From Tenacibaculum aiptasiae (GTDB lineage: Bacteria > Bacteroidota > Bacteroidia > Flavobacteriales > Flavobacteriaceae): a stretch of DNA of 64,000 nt. The translations under genes were made by a program, and so were the position numbers. Shown here in pieces: positions 9,283 to 16,966 of the stretch; the first letter of the stretch is position 1; each line of letters opens with the position of its first letter. A model generated the notes under the pieces. It was not told where the DNA came from. It saw nothing but the letters and a program-made list of their open reading frames with translations, and did not search any database. The stretch is taken from positions 151,400 through 215,399 of the forward strand of contig NZ_WAAU01000024.1 of the NCBI RefSeq assembly GCF_008806755.1, read 5' to 3'.

Positions 9283-10275
9283 TTAATTATTCTCTTTTGG
9301 CATCCAATCTGGGGGTTTAATAAATACCAACATTTTATTTTTGAATCCTTTTACCTCTCCTAGCTTTCTATTTAATCTAGTGAGTCCATGAAAAAATACT
9401 TTTATAGGATTAACACTATTTAAAGGCTCTGAAATACCATACACTACCTTTTCTTCTTCTGGTTCAAACGTTCCTAACATTCTGTCCCAAATAATTAATA
9501 TTCCTGCATAGTTTTTGTCCCAATACTGTTTATTTGAACCATGATGAACTCTATGATGTGAAGGCGTATTAAATATCAGTTCTATAGGCTTTATTAATTT
9601 ACCAATTATTTCTGTATGAAGCAAAGTTTGAAACACTTGTACAAATACTTCTGATAACAAAACTAAAATCGGATCGAAACCAAGCATTACAATTGGCAAT
9701 GAAAAAACAATAGGCATTATTGCATCTAAAGGTCCAAATCTGTACGCTACAGACATATTAAAATGTGGCGAACTGTGATGTACTGTATGTGTAGCCCAAC
9801 CTATTCCTATTCTATGCATTGTTCTATGCTCCCAGTAATAAGCAAAATCGGCCAATAACACACAAGCTATAATTGTTGCCCAATTAACATCTAAATGCGG
9901 TAAACTTAAATTATTATATACCCAATAATACAGCTTAGTAATTGCTAAAATTCCTAAAATTATTTCTATTAAAAAGAAACCTCCAAAGGTTAGTACATTG
10001 GCAACACTATCTAATATTAAATCTTTAGTTAATCTTCTTAAAAAAGCATACCTAATAAGCTCTATTAAAAAGAAAGGAACTATTATATACACCAAACTTA
10101 AATCGTTAAAAACATAGAACCAATATTCTACACTTTCCCACTGTAAAGTATCTGAAAAAAATGATATAACACTCGAACTTCCGTCTATATTATAGTTATA
10201 ATAGAAGTAATGAGCAAAACCTGTTATAATTGCTATAACGAGTAAACTCCTGATTAATAATGTTGAATTTTTCAT
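9283..10275 (-). CDS. AGMO-like membrane di-iron hydroxylase (fatty acid hydroxylase superfamily)
   Basis: 330 aa from ATG 10275. The frame stays open to an ATG at 10305, but the -7 element of its own promoter (10293-10300) lies inside that extension, which favours the shorter form. Several membrane helices surround the histidine cluster of the sterol desaturase/fatty acid hydroxylase superfamily: HRTMH, HTVHHS and PSHHRVHHG. The flanking signature (DKNYAGILIIWDRMLGTFEPEEE, then VYGI) is that of alkylglycerol monooxygenase (AGMO/TMEM195) relatives rather than sterol desaturases. The expected reaction is O2-dependent hydroxylation of a lipid alkyl chain; bacterial substrates are not established. 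Transcribed from an internal promoter with an Fnr-type box at 10322-10337. Confidence 0.88.
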   Translation of the reverse strand: MKNSTLLIRSLLVIAIITGFAHYFYYNYNIDGSSSVISFFSDTLQWESVEYWFYVFNDLSLVYIIVPFFLIELIRYAFLRRLTKDLILDSVANVLTFGGFFLIEIILGILAITKLYYWVYNNLSLPHLDVNWATIIACVLLADFAYYWEHRTMHRIGIGWATHTVHHSSPHFNMSVAYRFGPLDAIMPIVFSLPIVMLGFDPILVLLSEVFVQVFQTLLHTEIIGKLIKPIELIFNTPSHHRVHHGSNKQYWDKNYAGILIIWDRMLGTFEPEEEKVVYGISEPLNSVNPIKVFFHGLTRLNRKLGEVKGFKNKMLVFIKPPDWMPKENN

Positions 10276-10292
10276 GTTGTTTAAATTTACTA

Positions 10293-10300
10293 CAAAATTG
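10293..10300 (-). promoter_or_regulatory. -7 element of the AGMO-like gene
   Basis: CAATTTTG on the minus strand, one mismatch to the Bacteroidota -7 consensus TAnnTTTG and identical to the element at 13196-13203. Its centre is 33 bp from the centre of the Fnr-type box. A start site near 10287 is implied. Confidence 0.6.
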
Positions 10301-10321
10301 GACAAAACAACACTGAATCCT

Positions 10322-10337
10322 TTTGATTTAGGTCAAA
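10322..10337. promoter_or_regulatory. Fnr-type operator upstream of the AGMO-like gene
   Basis: TTTGATTTAGGTCAAA: an inverted repeat TTTGAY-N4-GTCAAA. It overlaps the stop codon end of the upstream small membrane gene. Its centre is 33 bp from the -7 element, which puts the box at about -42, the class II activator position. Same sequence and same geometry as the two boxes at 13124 and 13159. Confidence 0.75.
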
Positions 10338-10570
10338 ATATCCAAATAATTTAAAATAGAAAATAACGCTAAAAACGACCATATAATAACCATTGTCCAA
10401 TACAATCTTGGCGATTCTTCTAACGATACTTCCTCTACAAAATGTATTTTTTTACTACTTAACACATTAACCAGCCCCATAATAATAAAAAATGCCCAAA
10501 ACCAATTCCACTCAAAAAGCACTGCCAAAATCAATAAAAACAATGCTATAATCGTTTTCCACTTTCTCAT
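10328..10570 (-). CDS. Small membrane protein, paralogue of the 12498 gene
   Basis: 80 aa with two hydrophobic segments (about 6-36 and 58-78) separated by a polar stretch. It aligns with the 87-aa protein at 12498-12761: K-W-(R/K)-T-hydrophobic start, W-x-W in the first helix, then E-(N/S)-P-(K/R)-x-Y-W and a closing helix. Function unknown. Its start overlaps the cyclase stop by 4 nt, so it is translationally linked to the cyclase, while the paralogue precedes the ABC-type membrane protein. Confidence 0.7.
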   Translation of the reverse strand: MRKWKTIIALFLLILAVLFEWNWFWAFFIIMGLVNVLSSKKIHFVEEVSLEESPRLYWTMVIIWSFLALFSILNYLDILT

Positions 10571-11646
10571 ACTTTTGATATTGTATACAAGTTAACTTTA
10601 CTCTTTTTACCTCGCAATAAAATATCTCCTAAGACTTTTGTTAAATAAGGATTCTTAACATTTAAATCGGACAATAAATTTTCTGAGATTAAAACTGGTA
10701 CATTATACGTATTACACTCTGCCTGAATTCTAGCAGATGTATTTATAACGTCTCCATGATATGCCAATTCTTTTTTTATAGTCCCAACCTCGGCCACCAT
10801 TAAAGTACCTCCATGTAAACCTGCTTTAAACTCTGGAACTTCATTATATTTTTGATTGTAATAATCTTTTTTTGACTGTAATTTTTGTTGAAATTCAAAG
10901 AACAATGACACACAATTGTTATTCGCCAATCCCTTTTTATATTCCCAATTCAATACTGCTTCATCTCCTACATATTGATAAATCTCAGCTTCGTATTTAG
11001 GTACTAATTCGTTTAAGTCGTAAAAACAATCTTGAATAAATTGACTATATTTCAAGTGTCCTAACTTTTCTGCTATAGGTGTAGAATTTTTCAAATCTAA
11101 GAACATAAATATTCGTTTTTCTTCTTGTGGACTTTTATACTTACCTAATAACATTTTAAGGAAAACACCTGGACCTAATTTTTCTGTCGCCATTTTTAGA
11201 ATAGAAAATACCAATGATGAACAAACAAAAAATAACACTGTTACCCAAAATGTTTTACTCTTTACCCACCAACCTTTTTTTATGACTGGAATTTCTAAAT
11301 TATTGTCGTACTGATAATACTTTCGAATTATGGAAACACAAATAATTAAAACTATGAAATAGATAAATGTTTTGGATAAAATTTGAAACCACAATGCTGT
11401 TCGCTTTGACACGTAGGTATCAAATACAAATTCAATTAATGAATAAAAAACACCTATAGAAGCCCCTAAAAATGCTGCATACTGTAAAGCTATATAAAAA
11501 GGAATATTTGTTTTGTCTATTAAAGGTAATCCTTCATCTTCCCCTATTCCATAAAAGCGAATTGTAATGAATAGCATGTATGTAATAGTCCAATAAAATA
11601 CTGATTGTCCTAATAAATTCAGGTATGTTCTTAAGTTCCTGCTCAA
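10567..11646 (-). CDS. Membrane-anchored class III adenylate/guanylate cyclase
   Basis: 359 aa. The first about 170 residues hold four hydrophobic segments; the C-terminal part is a class III nucleotide cyclase domain with the metal-binding aspartates in FMFLDLKNST and YQYVGDEAVLNW, and the transition-state region GDVINTSARIQ. The product (cAMP or cGMP) cannot be assigned. It sits between an ABC-type membrane protein without ATPase (4-nt gap) and a small membrane protein (4-nt overlap). A local cyclic-nucleotide signal is plausible, but the Crp/Fnr protein of this locus lacks the usual cAMP-cassette residues, so I do not claim it is the receptor. Confidence 0.85.
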   Translation of the reverse strand: MSRNLRTYLNLLGQSVFYWTITYMLFITIRFYGIGEDEGLPLIDKTNIPFYIALQYAAFLGASIGVFYSLIEFVFDTYVSKRTALWFQILSKTFIYFIVLIICVSIIRKYYQYDNNLEIPVIKKGWWVKSKTFWVTVLFFVCSSLVFSILKMATEKLGPGVFLKMLLGKYKSPQEEKRIFMFLDLKNSTPIAEKLGHLKYSQFIQDCFYDLNELVPKYEAEIYQYVGDEAVLNWEYKKGLANNNCVSLFFEFQQKLQSKKDYYNQKYNEVPEFKAGLHGGTLMVAEVGTIKKELAYHGDVINTSARIQAECNTYNVPVLISENLLSDLNVKNPYLTKVLGDILLRGKKSKVNLYTISKV

Positions 11647-11649
11647 TTT

Positions 11650-12495
11650 TTAAATATTTTTTAGCCTTGTACTAATTTCTTGCAAACGAATTATTTGTTG
11701 AAATATAATAGGAAGCATAAACACACCTCCTGAAAACTCTAAAACATAAGTAAGCACCGAAAAAATCCCACCAGCTGTAGCATTTACAGCACTTGCAGAA
11801 GCATACAATGCATAAATTGCTAGTATAAACAATACAATTTCGATGATTGAAAAATTAACTGTTTCTAAATCGCTCATTTTCACCAACCATTTTGTTATTT
11901 TCTTAAAATGATTAAAAATACCTGTACGTTCACGAGTTTCTAACACATTTATTCGATGCTCTAATTCATCGTTTAAACCTATGTTATAGTTATAAATACG
12001 TTTGGTGCTAAAGGTATAAATTAAAATGATAATGATAATAGTTAACAAGCATCCACCAAAAATCCACAAATCAAACAATGCTAACATTATCAAAGCTCCC
12101 ACAACACTAATTGCCGATGTGAATGCCTGAGTAACATCGTGTTCAAAAAAGTCTACTAACTCTTTTACCAAAGCACTTCTTGCTGCTATAGCAGATACTT
12201 CAATCCCCTTTTTATTTTGTGTTTCAGCAATTTCCGAAGCTACATTTGTATATATAAAAGTATAGGCACGAGTATCGTAATACCTACGTATGGTACCAAT
12301 AACAAAACCTATCAAATACAAGCCTGTAAACAACCACAGCCCTTTGTTACTTCCATTAATTAAATCGTTAATAGCAATACCTAAAACCAAAGGTTGTAGT
12401 ACTTTAGATATATTTTCTAAAATTAGTAGTAAAAAAGTAAACGAAATTTTCCACTTATATCTCTTAAAAATAGCACCAATAGAAAAATCACTCAT
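11650..12495 (-). CDS. ABC transporter-type six-TM protein without ATPase domain
   Basis: 281 aa. The hydrophobic pattern and segments such as KRYKWKISFTFLLLILENIS, the cytoplasmic DVTQAFTSAIS and the closing helices resemble the transmembrane domain of ABC exporters (ABC_membrane). It ends where a nucleotide-binding domain would begin (RLQEISTRLKNI then stop). There is no Walker A or ABC signature here or in either neighbour. It either pairs with a distant ATPase or has a non-transport role. It lies 2 nt after the small membrane protein gene at 12498 and 3 nt before the cyclase gene. Confidence 0.8.
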   Translation of the reverse strand: MSDFSIGAIFKRYKWKISFTFLLLILENISKVLQPLVLGIAINDLINGSNKGLWLFTGLYLIGFVIGTIRRYYDTRAYTFIYTNVASEIAETQNKKGIEVSAIAARSALVKELVDFFEHDVTQAFTSAISVVGALIMLALFDLWIFGGCLLTIIIIILIYTFSTKRIYNYNIGLNDELEHRINVLETRERTGIFNHFKKITKWLVKMSDLETVNFSIIEIVLFILAIYALYASASAVNATAGGIFSVLTYVLEFSGGVFMLPIIFQQIIRLQEISTRLKNI

Positions 12496-12497
12496 AA

Positions 12498-12761
12498 CTA
12501 ATAAGTATATCCTGAATAATCTATTACTAAAGTTGACAAAGAAAATAACGCCATAAGAATCCAGCTAATAATAATTATCCAATATGTTTTAGGATTTTCT
12601 TTTTTTGATATCGGCTCTATAAAGTAAGTTATCCCAGAAAAGAGGTCGGGAATAACCCAGAACATAAACAAAACTCCCCAAGCCCATTCCCAATTCATAA
12701 ATATAGCAATGTACATTAGTACTAGAGCAATTAGAGTTCTCCATTTAATAGTTTTCTTCAT
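12498..12761 (-). CDS. Small membrane protein, paralogue of the 10328 gene
   Basis: 87 aa with two hydrophobic regions and the shared features W-R-T-L-I-A-L, NWEWAWG, KKENPKTYW and a final helix ending in SLSTLV. Homologous along its length to the 80-aa protein at 10328. Function unknown. Gaps to its neighbours are 2 and 22 nt. Confidence 0.7.
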   Translation of the reverse strand: MKKTIKWRTLIALVLMYIAIFMNWEWAWGVLFMFWVIPDLFSGITYFIEPISKKENPKTYWIIIISWILMALFSLSTLVIDYSGYTY

Positions 12762-12783
12762 TCTTAAATATAAAAAAGAAATT

Positions 12784-13077
12784 TTAAATAGAAATACCGA
12801 ATCTTCTTAACATCTTCTTCTCCATGTTCCAAAAGAAATTAAATTGTCCAAAAAGCCATCCATACAAAACTAAAAAAACTTGATAGCATATAAAACTTAA
12901 TAGTATAAACAATGGATAGTAAATAACTGCATGCATATTTTCTAAGGTTATTCCTACTGCTTTTAAAACTGGGCGCCCAACAGTTATCGAAGTTGAACCT
13001 GTTATTGAAAAAACTATAAATATTATAATTAAATCTCTTGGTTTATCAATATTCCAACGTAACATTAATTTTTTCAT
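12784..13077 (-). CDS. Small membrane protein, first gene of the leftward operon
   Basis: 97 aa with two membrane segments (about 17-40 and 50-72) and the conserved-looking ends RWNI and LFGQFNFFWNMEKKM. It resembles a small flavobacterial membrane family (possibly DUF6787; the label is from memory). It is the promoter-proximal gene behind the Fnr-type box at 13124 and the -7 element at 13095-13102. Confidence 0.7.
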   Translation of the reverse strand: MKKLMLRWNIDKPRDLIIIFIVFSITGSTSITVGRPVLKAVGITLENMHAVIYYPLFILLSFICYQVFLVLYGWLFGQFNFFWNMEKKMLRRFGISI

Positions 13078-13094
13078 CCTAAATAAATTTTGTT

Positions 13095-13102
13095 CAAATC
13101 TA
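13095..13102 (-). promoter_or_regulatory. -7 element of the leftward operon
   Basis: TAGATTTG on the minus strand, a perfect TAnnTTTG match. Its centre is 33 bp from the centre of the Fnr-type box at 13124-13139. A start site near 13089 would give a 12-nt leader, short as is common in this phylum. Confidence 0.7.
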
Positions 13103-13123
13103 CACTGGCATCTTTGGTTTTGG

Positions 13124-13139
13124 TTTGACTTAAATCAAA
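13124..13139. promoter_or_regulatory. Fnr-type operator of the leftward operon
   Basis: TTTGACTTAAATCAAA, an inverted repeat of TTTGAY-N4-RTCAAA. It sits at about -42 relative to the leftward start site, where a Crp/Fnr activator contacts polymerase. Confidence 0.75.
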
Positions 13140-13158
13140 AACACCTCTTTATGATGAT

Positions 13159-13174
13159 TTTGACATAGGTCAAA
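13159..13174. promoter_or_regulatory. Fnr-type operator of the rightward operon
   Basis: TTTGACATAGGTCAAA, a perfect palindrome in both arms. Its centre is 33 bp from the rightward -7 element and 35 bp from the neighbouring box. Confidence 0.8.
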
Positions 13175-13195
13175 AATCTTTCTTACAAACCTTCT

Positions 13196-13203
13196 CAATT
13201 TTG
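13196..13203 (+). promoter_or_regulatory. -7 element of the rightward operon
   Basis: CAATTTTG, one mismatch to TAnnTTTG, about 25 nt before the ATG at 13228. Its placement relative to the box at 13159 mirrors the other two promoters of the locus. Confidence 0.6.
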
Positions 13204-13227
13204 TCTCCGTAATTATTCAGAATTAAA

Positions 13228-13608
13228 ATGAAGAGATATTTATTTGGTTTATTAATTTTTCTAATTGGGTGTTCTACTCAAATAGATGAGCGAATTTTAG
13301 GTATCTGGGATGTTCAAAGTTCTTTTTATAAGGCCACTTATAAAATAGAGAAACAAGCTAACAAACTTGTTGGTAAAGTTATTTATTATAACGACGACAC
13401 TACAATTATTAGAGAAACTGGTACCGATAAAGACATCTTTTTAAACAATTTAACCTATAAGGACGACACTTTTGTTGATGCCATTTCAGGAGCTACACAA
13501 ACGAATTCTGACAATCTTAAGATTAAAATTAAACACAAAGACACATTAGAAGTTACAAGCTATATCATGCACAAGCCTCTAATTGAAATTTGGGTAAGAA
13601 AACAATAA
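13228..13608 (+). CDS. DUF2147-like lipoprotein, first gene of the rightward operon
   Basis: 126 aa with lipoprotein leader (FLIGCST). The body DERILGIWDVQSSFYKATYKI, then GKVIYYNDD and the ending LIEIWVRKQ, is homologous to the lipoprotein at 8645-9034. Small beta-barrel fold expected; ligand unknown. It opens the rightward arm behind its own Fnr-type box and is followed after 13 nt by the large lipoprotein. Confidence 0.75.
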   Translation: MKRYLFGLLIFLIGCSTQIDERILGIWDVQSSFYKATYKIEKQANKLVGKVIYYNDDTTIIRETGTDKDIFLNNLTYKDDTFVDAISGATQTNSDNLKIKIKHKDTLEVTSYIMHKPLIEIWVRKQ

Positions 13609-13621
13609 CAAAAACTAAATT

Positions 13622-14779
13622 ATGAAAAAAAGACACATCCTTTTCGGGTTATGTATAACACTTGCTCTTGCAAGTTGTGAAGATGCAATTAGAGATATTA
13701 CAGGAGGAACAACTCCAACACCTAATCCTAATCCTCAACCTGTAGCAGAAGTTATTCCTGCCGATATTAATACTGATGGTTTTGATTTTTTTGAAAAAAT
13801 GCAAGGTCATTGGGTAGGTAGTAATAGAGTTATTGCCGATGATTATGCTTGGTTTGCATGGGATTACAGAGCCATTTCAAAATCACATATTCACGGTATT
13901 CATGAAGGTGGTTCTTTAGGAAACCTACTTACTTCATTTTTTGTAACAAATTACAAAGGTAAAAGAACTATCATGGGGCGTAATGGTGGACTATTAAGTG
14001 GTATTTATAGAACTAGTTATTTTGTTTTAGACAAAGTAGAAGACAGAAATTCTGAAGGTAAATATTATCGTTTTGTAGATGCCATTGGTAATAAAAACAT
14101 TATGTCATTTGAACTACGTTTTAAAAATGACAGTTTATACTTTAACTCATACACAAGTAATTTAGGAAGTAGAATTCCAACACGTCATATGACTTTCAAA
14201 GGAAAGAAAATGCATATGGAATTAGCTCAAGCTGCTGCAAGTGCTACTAATTATCCTCAAAATGCTATTGACGATGGGTTAGATTTTGCTGATGGTTTTA
14301 AAGCAGAAAATTTATATGTAAAACAAGGGGAAAAGAACGCAACATCTGCAACATTTTTAGCACAACAAGCTAATAATGATGTTTATGAATTAGCACCTCA
14401 ATCTGGAGATCCATACCAAATTACTGACCATCCTAGACTAGGTACTTTAACTGTTAATTTAACTAGAAACAATCAAATTACTGATACTAATTTATTGGTA
14501 TATCTCTCAAGAGACCCATTAACTGACAATAATGGTTATTTAACTTCAAACACTGACGCTTTTGATACTTTACTACATTTTCCAAACTTAGAAAACAAAG
14601 AAGACACATTCTTATTTACCTATCTACATCCTGGAGAATATTACTTAACTGTTATTGCTGATAAGAATGGTGATGGTGCTCCAAATCAAGGTGATATTTT
14701 AAGCATTAGTAAAAAAATTACCGTAGCACCATTAGAAAACAAAACAGAAAACGTAACCAATATTGATGTTCAAAATTAA
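13622..14779 (+). CDS. Lipoprotein with lipocalin-like body and Ca-loop
   Basis: 385 aa, lipobox LASC. A Pro-rich linker (TTPTPNPNPQP) leads to a region starting FFEKMQGHWVGSNRV, suggestive of a lipocalin-like barrel rich in aromatics. The C-terminal third is beta-sandwich-like, with GEYYLTVIADKNGDGAPNQGD, an EF-hand-type acidic loop similar to those seen in flavobacterial lipoproteins. No enzyme motif. Probably on the outer membrane with the YceI and DUF5777 products encoded downstream. Family not recognised. Confidence 0.6.
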   Translation: MKKRHILFGLCITLALASCEDAIRDITGGTTPTPNPNPQPVAEVIPADINTDGFDFFEKMQGHWVGSNRVIADDYAWFAWDYRAISKSHIHGIHEGGSLGNLLTSFFVTNYKGKRTIMGRNGGLLSGIYRTSYFVLDKVEDRNSEGKYYRFVDAIGNKNIMSFELRFKNDSLYFNSYTSNLGSRIPTRHMTFKGKKMHMELAQAAASATNYPQNAIDDGLDFADGFKAENLYVKQGEKNATSATFLAQQANNDVYELAPQSGDPYQITDHPRLGTLTVNLTRNNQITDTNLLVYLSRDPLTDNNGYLTSNTDAFDTLLHFPNLENKEDTFLFTYLHPGEYYLTVIADKNGDGAPNQGDILSISKKITVAPLENKTENVTNIDVQN

Positions 14780-14783
14780 AAAG

Positions 14784-15116
14784 ATGAAAAAAGTATTTTA
14801 TATCTCAATCGTAGCTTTAATGGTTAGTTGTACAAAAGCAGAAATACCATTACCTAATGTTATTGACAGAACAGTAACTTACACTAAAGATATACAACCT
14901 ATTATTTACAATAATTGTTTGACCTGTCACAGTTCTGTAAACCCAAGAAAAGGATTAATCTTAGAAACATACGAGCAAGTTAAAAACTCTGCCCAGTTTG
15001 GAACTCTAATCGCCAGAATGAACGATGCAGCAAGCCCAATGCCTCAAAGTGGACTTGTTACTGCTGAAAAAAGAGCGCTTATTGATAAATGGAAAGCTGA
15101 TGGCTTTTTAGAATAA
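14784..15116 (+). CDS. Cytochrome c-like lipoprotein (single CxxCH)
   Basis: 110 aa from ATG 14784, which gives a lipoprotein leader (MKKVFYISIVALMVSCTKA); the frame extends 21 nt further upstream into the preceding gene. It carries one heme-binding motif, CLTCH, within YTKDIQPIIYNNCLTCHSS, the pattern of Bacteroidota c-type cytochrome domains, and a candidate axial Met in SPMPQSG. A one-heme electron carrier anchored to a membrane is expected. It links the locus to electron transfer outside the cytoplasm. Confidence 0.8.
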   Translation: MKKVFYISIVALMVSCTKAEIPLPNVIDRTVTYTKDIQPIIYNNCLTCHSSVNPRKGLILETYEQVKNSAQFGTLIARMNDAASPMPQSGLVTAEKRALIDKWKADGFLE

Positions 15117-15149
15117 TTCAACTTGTTTCAAAATACAAAACGTAATTAC

Positions 15150-15692
15150 ATGAAAAAAATAATTATCCTAGCAATTATATTGCTTAGTCAATCAATTGCT
15201 GCTCAAAAATATTTTACTAGAACTGGTAGCACACATTTTAAAGCTTCTGTAGAAGCATTTGAACCTGTTGAAGCTACTAATAATAGCTCTACAGCTATTT
15301 TAAAAACCAATACTGGCGATATTGCTGCCCAACTATTTATTACTGCTTTTAAATTTAAAGTTGCTTTAATGCAAGAGCATTTTAATGAAAACTATATGGA
15401 CAGCGATCAATACCCTAAAGCTACTTTTAGAGGAAAATTAGAAGGGTTTTCTTTAGAAAATTTATCAAGTTCAAAAGAGTTTCCGTTAAAAGGAACTATT
15501 ACGGTTCGTGGAAAAAAGAAAAAAGTAAGCACTACTGCCAAGGTTGTTTTAAAAAACAATAAAATTATGTTAAGCTCTAAATTCTTTGTACAACCTCAAG
15601 ATTTTGGTATTAAAATACCAAGTATTGTTCGCAAGAAAATAGCTGAGCAAATAAACATTTCTATAGCTTATGAATTGGTTGAAAAGAAATAA
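15150..15692 (+). CDS. YceI family periplasmic lipid-binding protein
   Basis: 180 aa from ATG 15150, giving signal peptide MKKIIILAIILLSQSIAAQ. YceI hallmarks: TGSTHFKASVEAFEPVEATN, then FKVALMQEHFNENYMDSDQYPKATFRG and a PLKGTITVRGKKK strand. The family forms lipocalin-like barrels that bind polyisoprenoid or other amphiphiles in the periplasm. Here it is co-transcribed with a cytochrome-like lipoprotein and a beta-barrel, consistent with handling a hydrophobic molecule. The next gene starts 23 nt before its stop. Confidence 0.88.
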   Translation: MKKIIILAIILLSQSIAAQKYFTRTGSTHFKASVEAFEPVEATNNSSTAILKTNTGDIAAQLFITAFKFKVALMQEHFNENYMDSDQYPKATFRGKLEGFSLENLSSSKEFPLKGTITVRGKKKKVSTTAKVVLKNNKIMLSSKFFVQPQDFGIKIPSIVRKKIAEQINISIAYELVEKK

Positions 15693-16053
15693 GTTTTTGG
15701 TTGCACTCTTCATTTTGCTTATAGGAGGATATTCAGCATACAAGTACGCTTATAAACCTCATAAAACAATTGAAGAGCTAAATGTAGATTTTGAAGGAAG
15801 CTCGACAGTTTTTTTACAAAAAGTAAGTCAGAATTTTTCTGAATGGAACACAAAAGTTGTACAACTGTCTGGCAAAGTAACTGCTATTGATGAAAACGGT
15901 ATCTCCTTAGAAAATCAAATCTACTGCCAGTTAAAGAATACTGATGCTAGACTTTCCATAAAAGAAAATGACAACATACAAATTAAAGGTCGTGTTATAG
16001 GATACGATGATTTATTAGACGAATTAAAATTAGAACAATGCATATTAAAATAA
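15670..16053 (+). CDS. Membrane-anchored OB-fold protein
   Basis: 127 aa: one N-terminal membrane helix (KFLVALFILLIGGYSAYKYA) and an OB-fold-like domain with KVVQLSGKVTAIDENGISLEN and IQIKGRVIGYDD, the pattern of the tRNA_anti-like group in Bacteroidota. It overlaps YceI by 23 nt and the next gene by 16 nt, so translation is coupled. No nucleic acid role is implied by an extracytoplasmic OB fold. Confidence 0.75.
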   Translation: MNWLKRNKFLVALFILLIGGYSAYKYAYKPHKTIEELNVDFEGSSTVFLQKVSQNFSEWNTKVVQLSGKVTAIDENGISLENQIYCQLKNTDARLSIKENDNIQIKGRVIGYDDLLDELKLEQCILK

Positions 16054-16910
16054 AATACATCATAACTTTTTTAATTGTTTTTACATCTATAAAAACTTTT
16101 GCTCAAGACGATTTATTAGATGAATTAGACAATGAAACTAAAAATGAAAAACTATTTGCTCTACCTGCTTTTAAAGCAATGCAAATTGGAAACTTACAAT
16201 CTACTAAAATTGCAGACAAAGGTGATTTATACTTAATTGTTGCTCATCGTTTTGGTTCTTTAAAAGATGGTGTTGATGAGTTTTTTGGATTAGATCAAGC
16301 AAACACTAAAATTCAATTAGCTTATAGCTTTTGGGAAGGAGTTCAATTAAGTTTAAGTAGAGATAGTTTTGAAAAAACTTATTCCGGTACTGCAAAAGTT
16401 CGTTTTACAAAGCAATCAAGCAAGTTTCCATTAAACTTAGTAGGGTATGCTAGTGCGGATATAAATTCTGAATTAAAAAAGGAAAAATATCCTAATTTAA
16501 AATTTGGTGATCGTATGAGTTATACTTTTCAATTACTTGCTTCACGAAGAGTTTCTAAGAACTTATCTCTCGAAATTGCTCCTTCGTTTGTTCGTCAAAA
16601 CTTACAAGACCACACTGTTACTGGTGGTAATACACACAATCAATTTTTAATGGGTGTTGGAGGTCGATTAAAAGTAAGTAAACGTATGAGTGTTAACTTA
16701 GATTATGCTCACAATTTTAGTAGAAACAAAAATTCTATTTATAAAAATCCTTTAACATTGGGAATTGATATTGAAACAGGGGGTCATGTTTTTCAACTAT
16801 TATTTTCCAACGCAAGGGCAAGCAACGACAGCGCTTTCTTAACAAAGGCTGAAGGGGATTGGACCAAAGGGGATATTTCTTTTGGGTTTAATGTTGTAAG
16901 AGTTTTTTAA
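16038..16910 (+). CDS. DUF5777-like outer-membrane beta-barrel
   Basis: 290 aa with signal peptide (IKYIITFLIVFTSIKTFAQ). Alternating amphipathic strands and motifs such as DLYLIVAHRFGSLKDGVDEFFGLD, IQLAYSFWEGVQLSLSRD and MSVNLDYAHNFSRNK match the DUF5777 barrel family of Bacteroidota. The C-terminus ends in an aromatic residue (VVRVF), as in outer membrane barrels. Last gene of the rightward operon, followed by a terminator shared with the convergent Crp/Fnr gene. Confidence 0.8.
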   Translation: MHIKIKYIITFLIVFTSIKTFAQDDLLDELDNETKNEKLFALPAFKAMQIGNLQSTKIADKGDLYLIVAHRFGSLKDGVDEFFGLDQANTKIQLAYSFWEGVQLSLSRDSFEKTYSGTAKVRFTKQSSKFPLNLVGYASADINSELKKEKYPNLKFGDRMSYTFQLLASRRVSKNLSLEIAPSFVRQNLQDHTVTGGNTHNQFLMGVGGRLKVSKRMSVNLDYAHNFSRNKNSIYKNPLTLGIDIETGGHVFQLLFSNARASNDSAFLTKAEGDWTKGDISFGFNVVRVF

Positions 16911-16929
16911 TCTCATAGAACTCAGCTCT

Positions 16930-16966
16930 TGTTAGGCTTTCTTTTAAATAAGGAAGCCTATTTTAT
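16930..16966. terminator. Bidirectional terminator
   Basis: TAGGCTT (16933-16939) pairs with AAGCCTA (16954-16960), then TTTTATTTT; A-rich sequence on the other side. It separates two convergent genes. Confidence 0.7.

Noticed and set aside
10276-10305. Longer N-terminus of the AGMO-like hydroxylase
   Set aside because: The -7 element and expected start site of its own promoter lie within this extension; the added residues are not hydrophobic or conserved-looking. Read-through transcripts could still use it.
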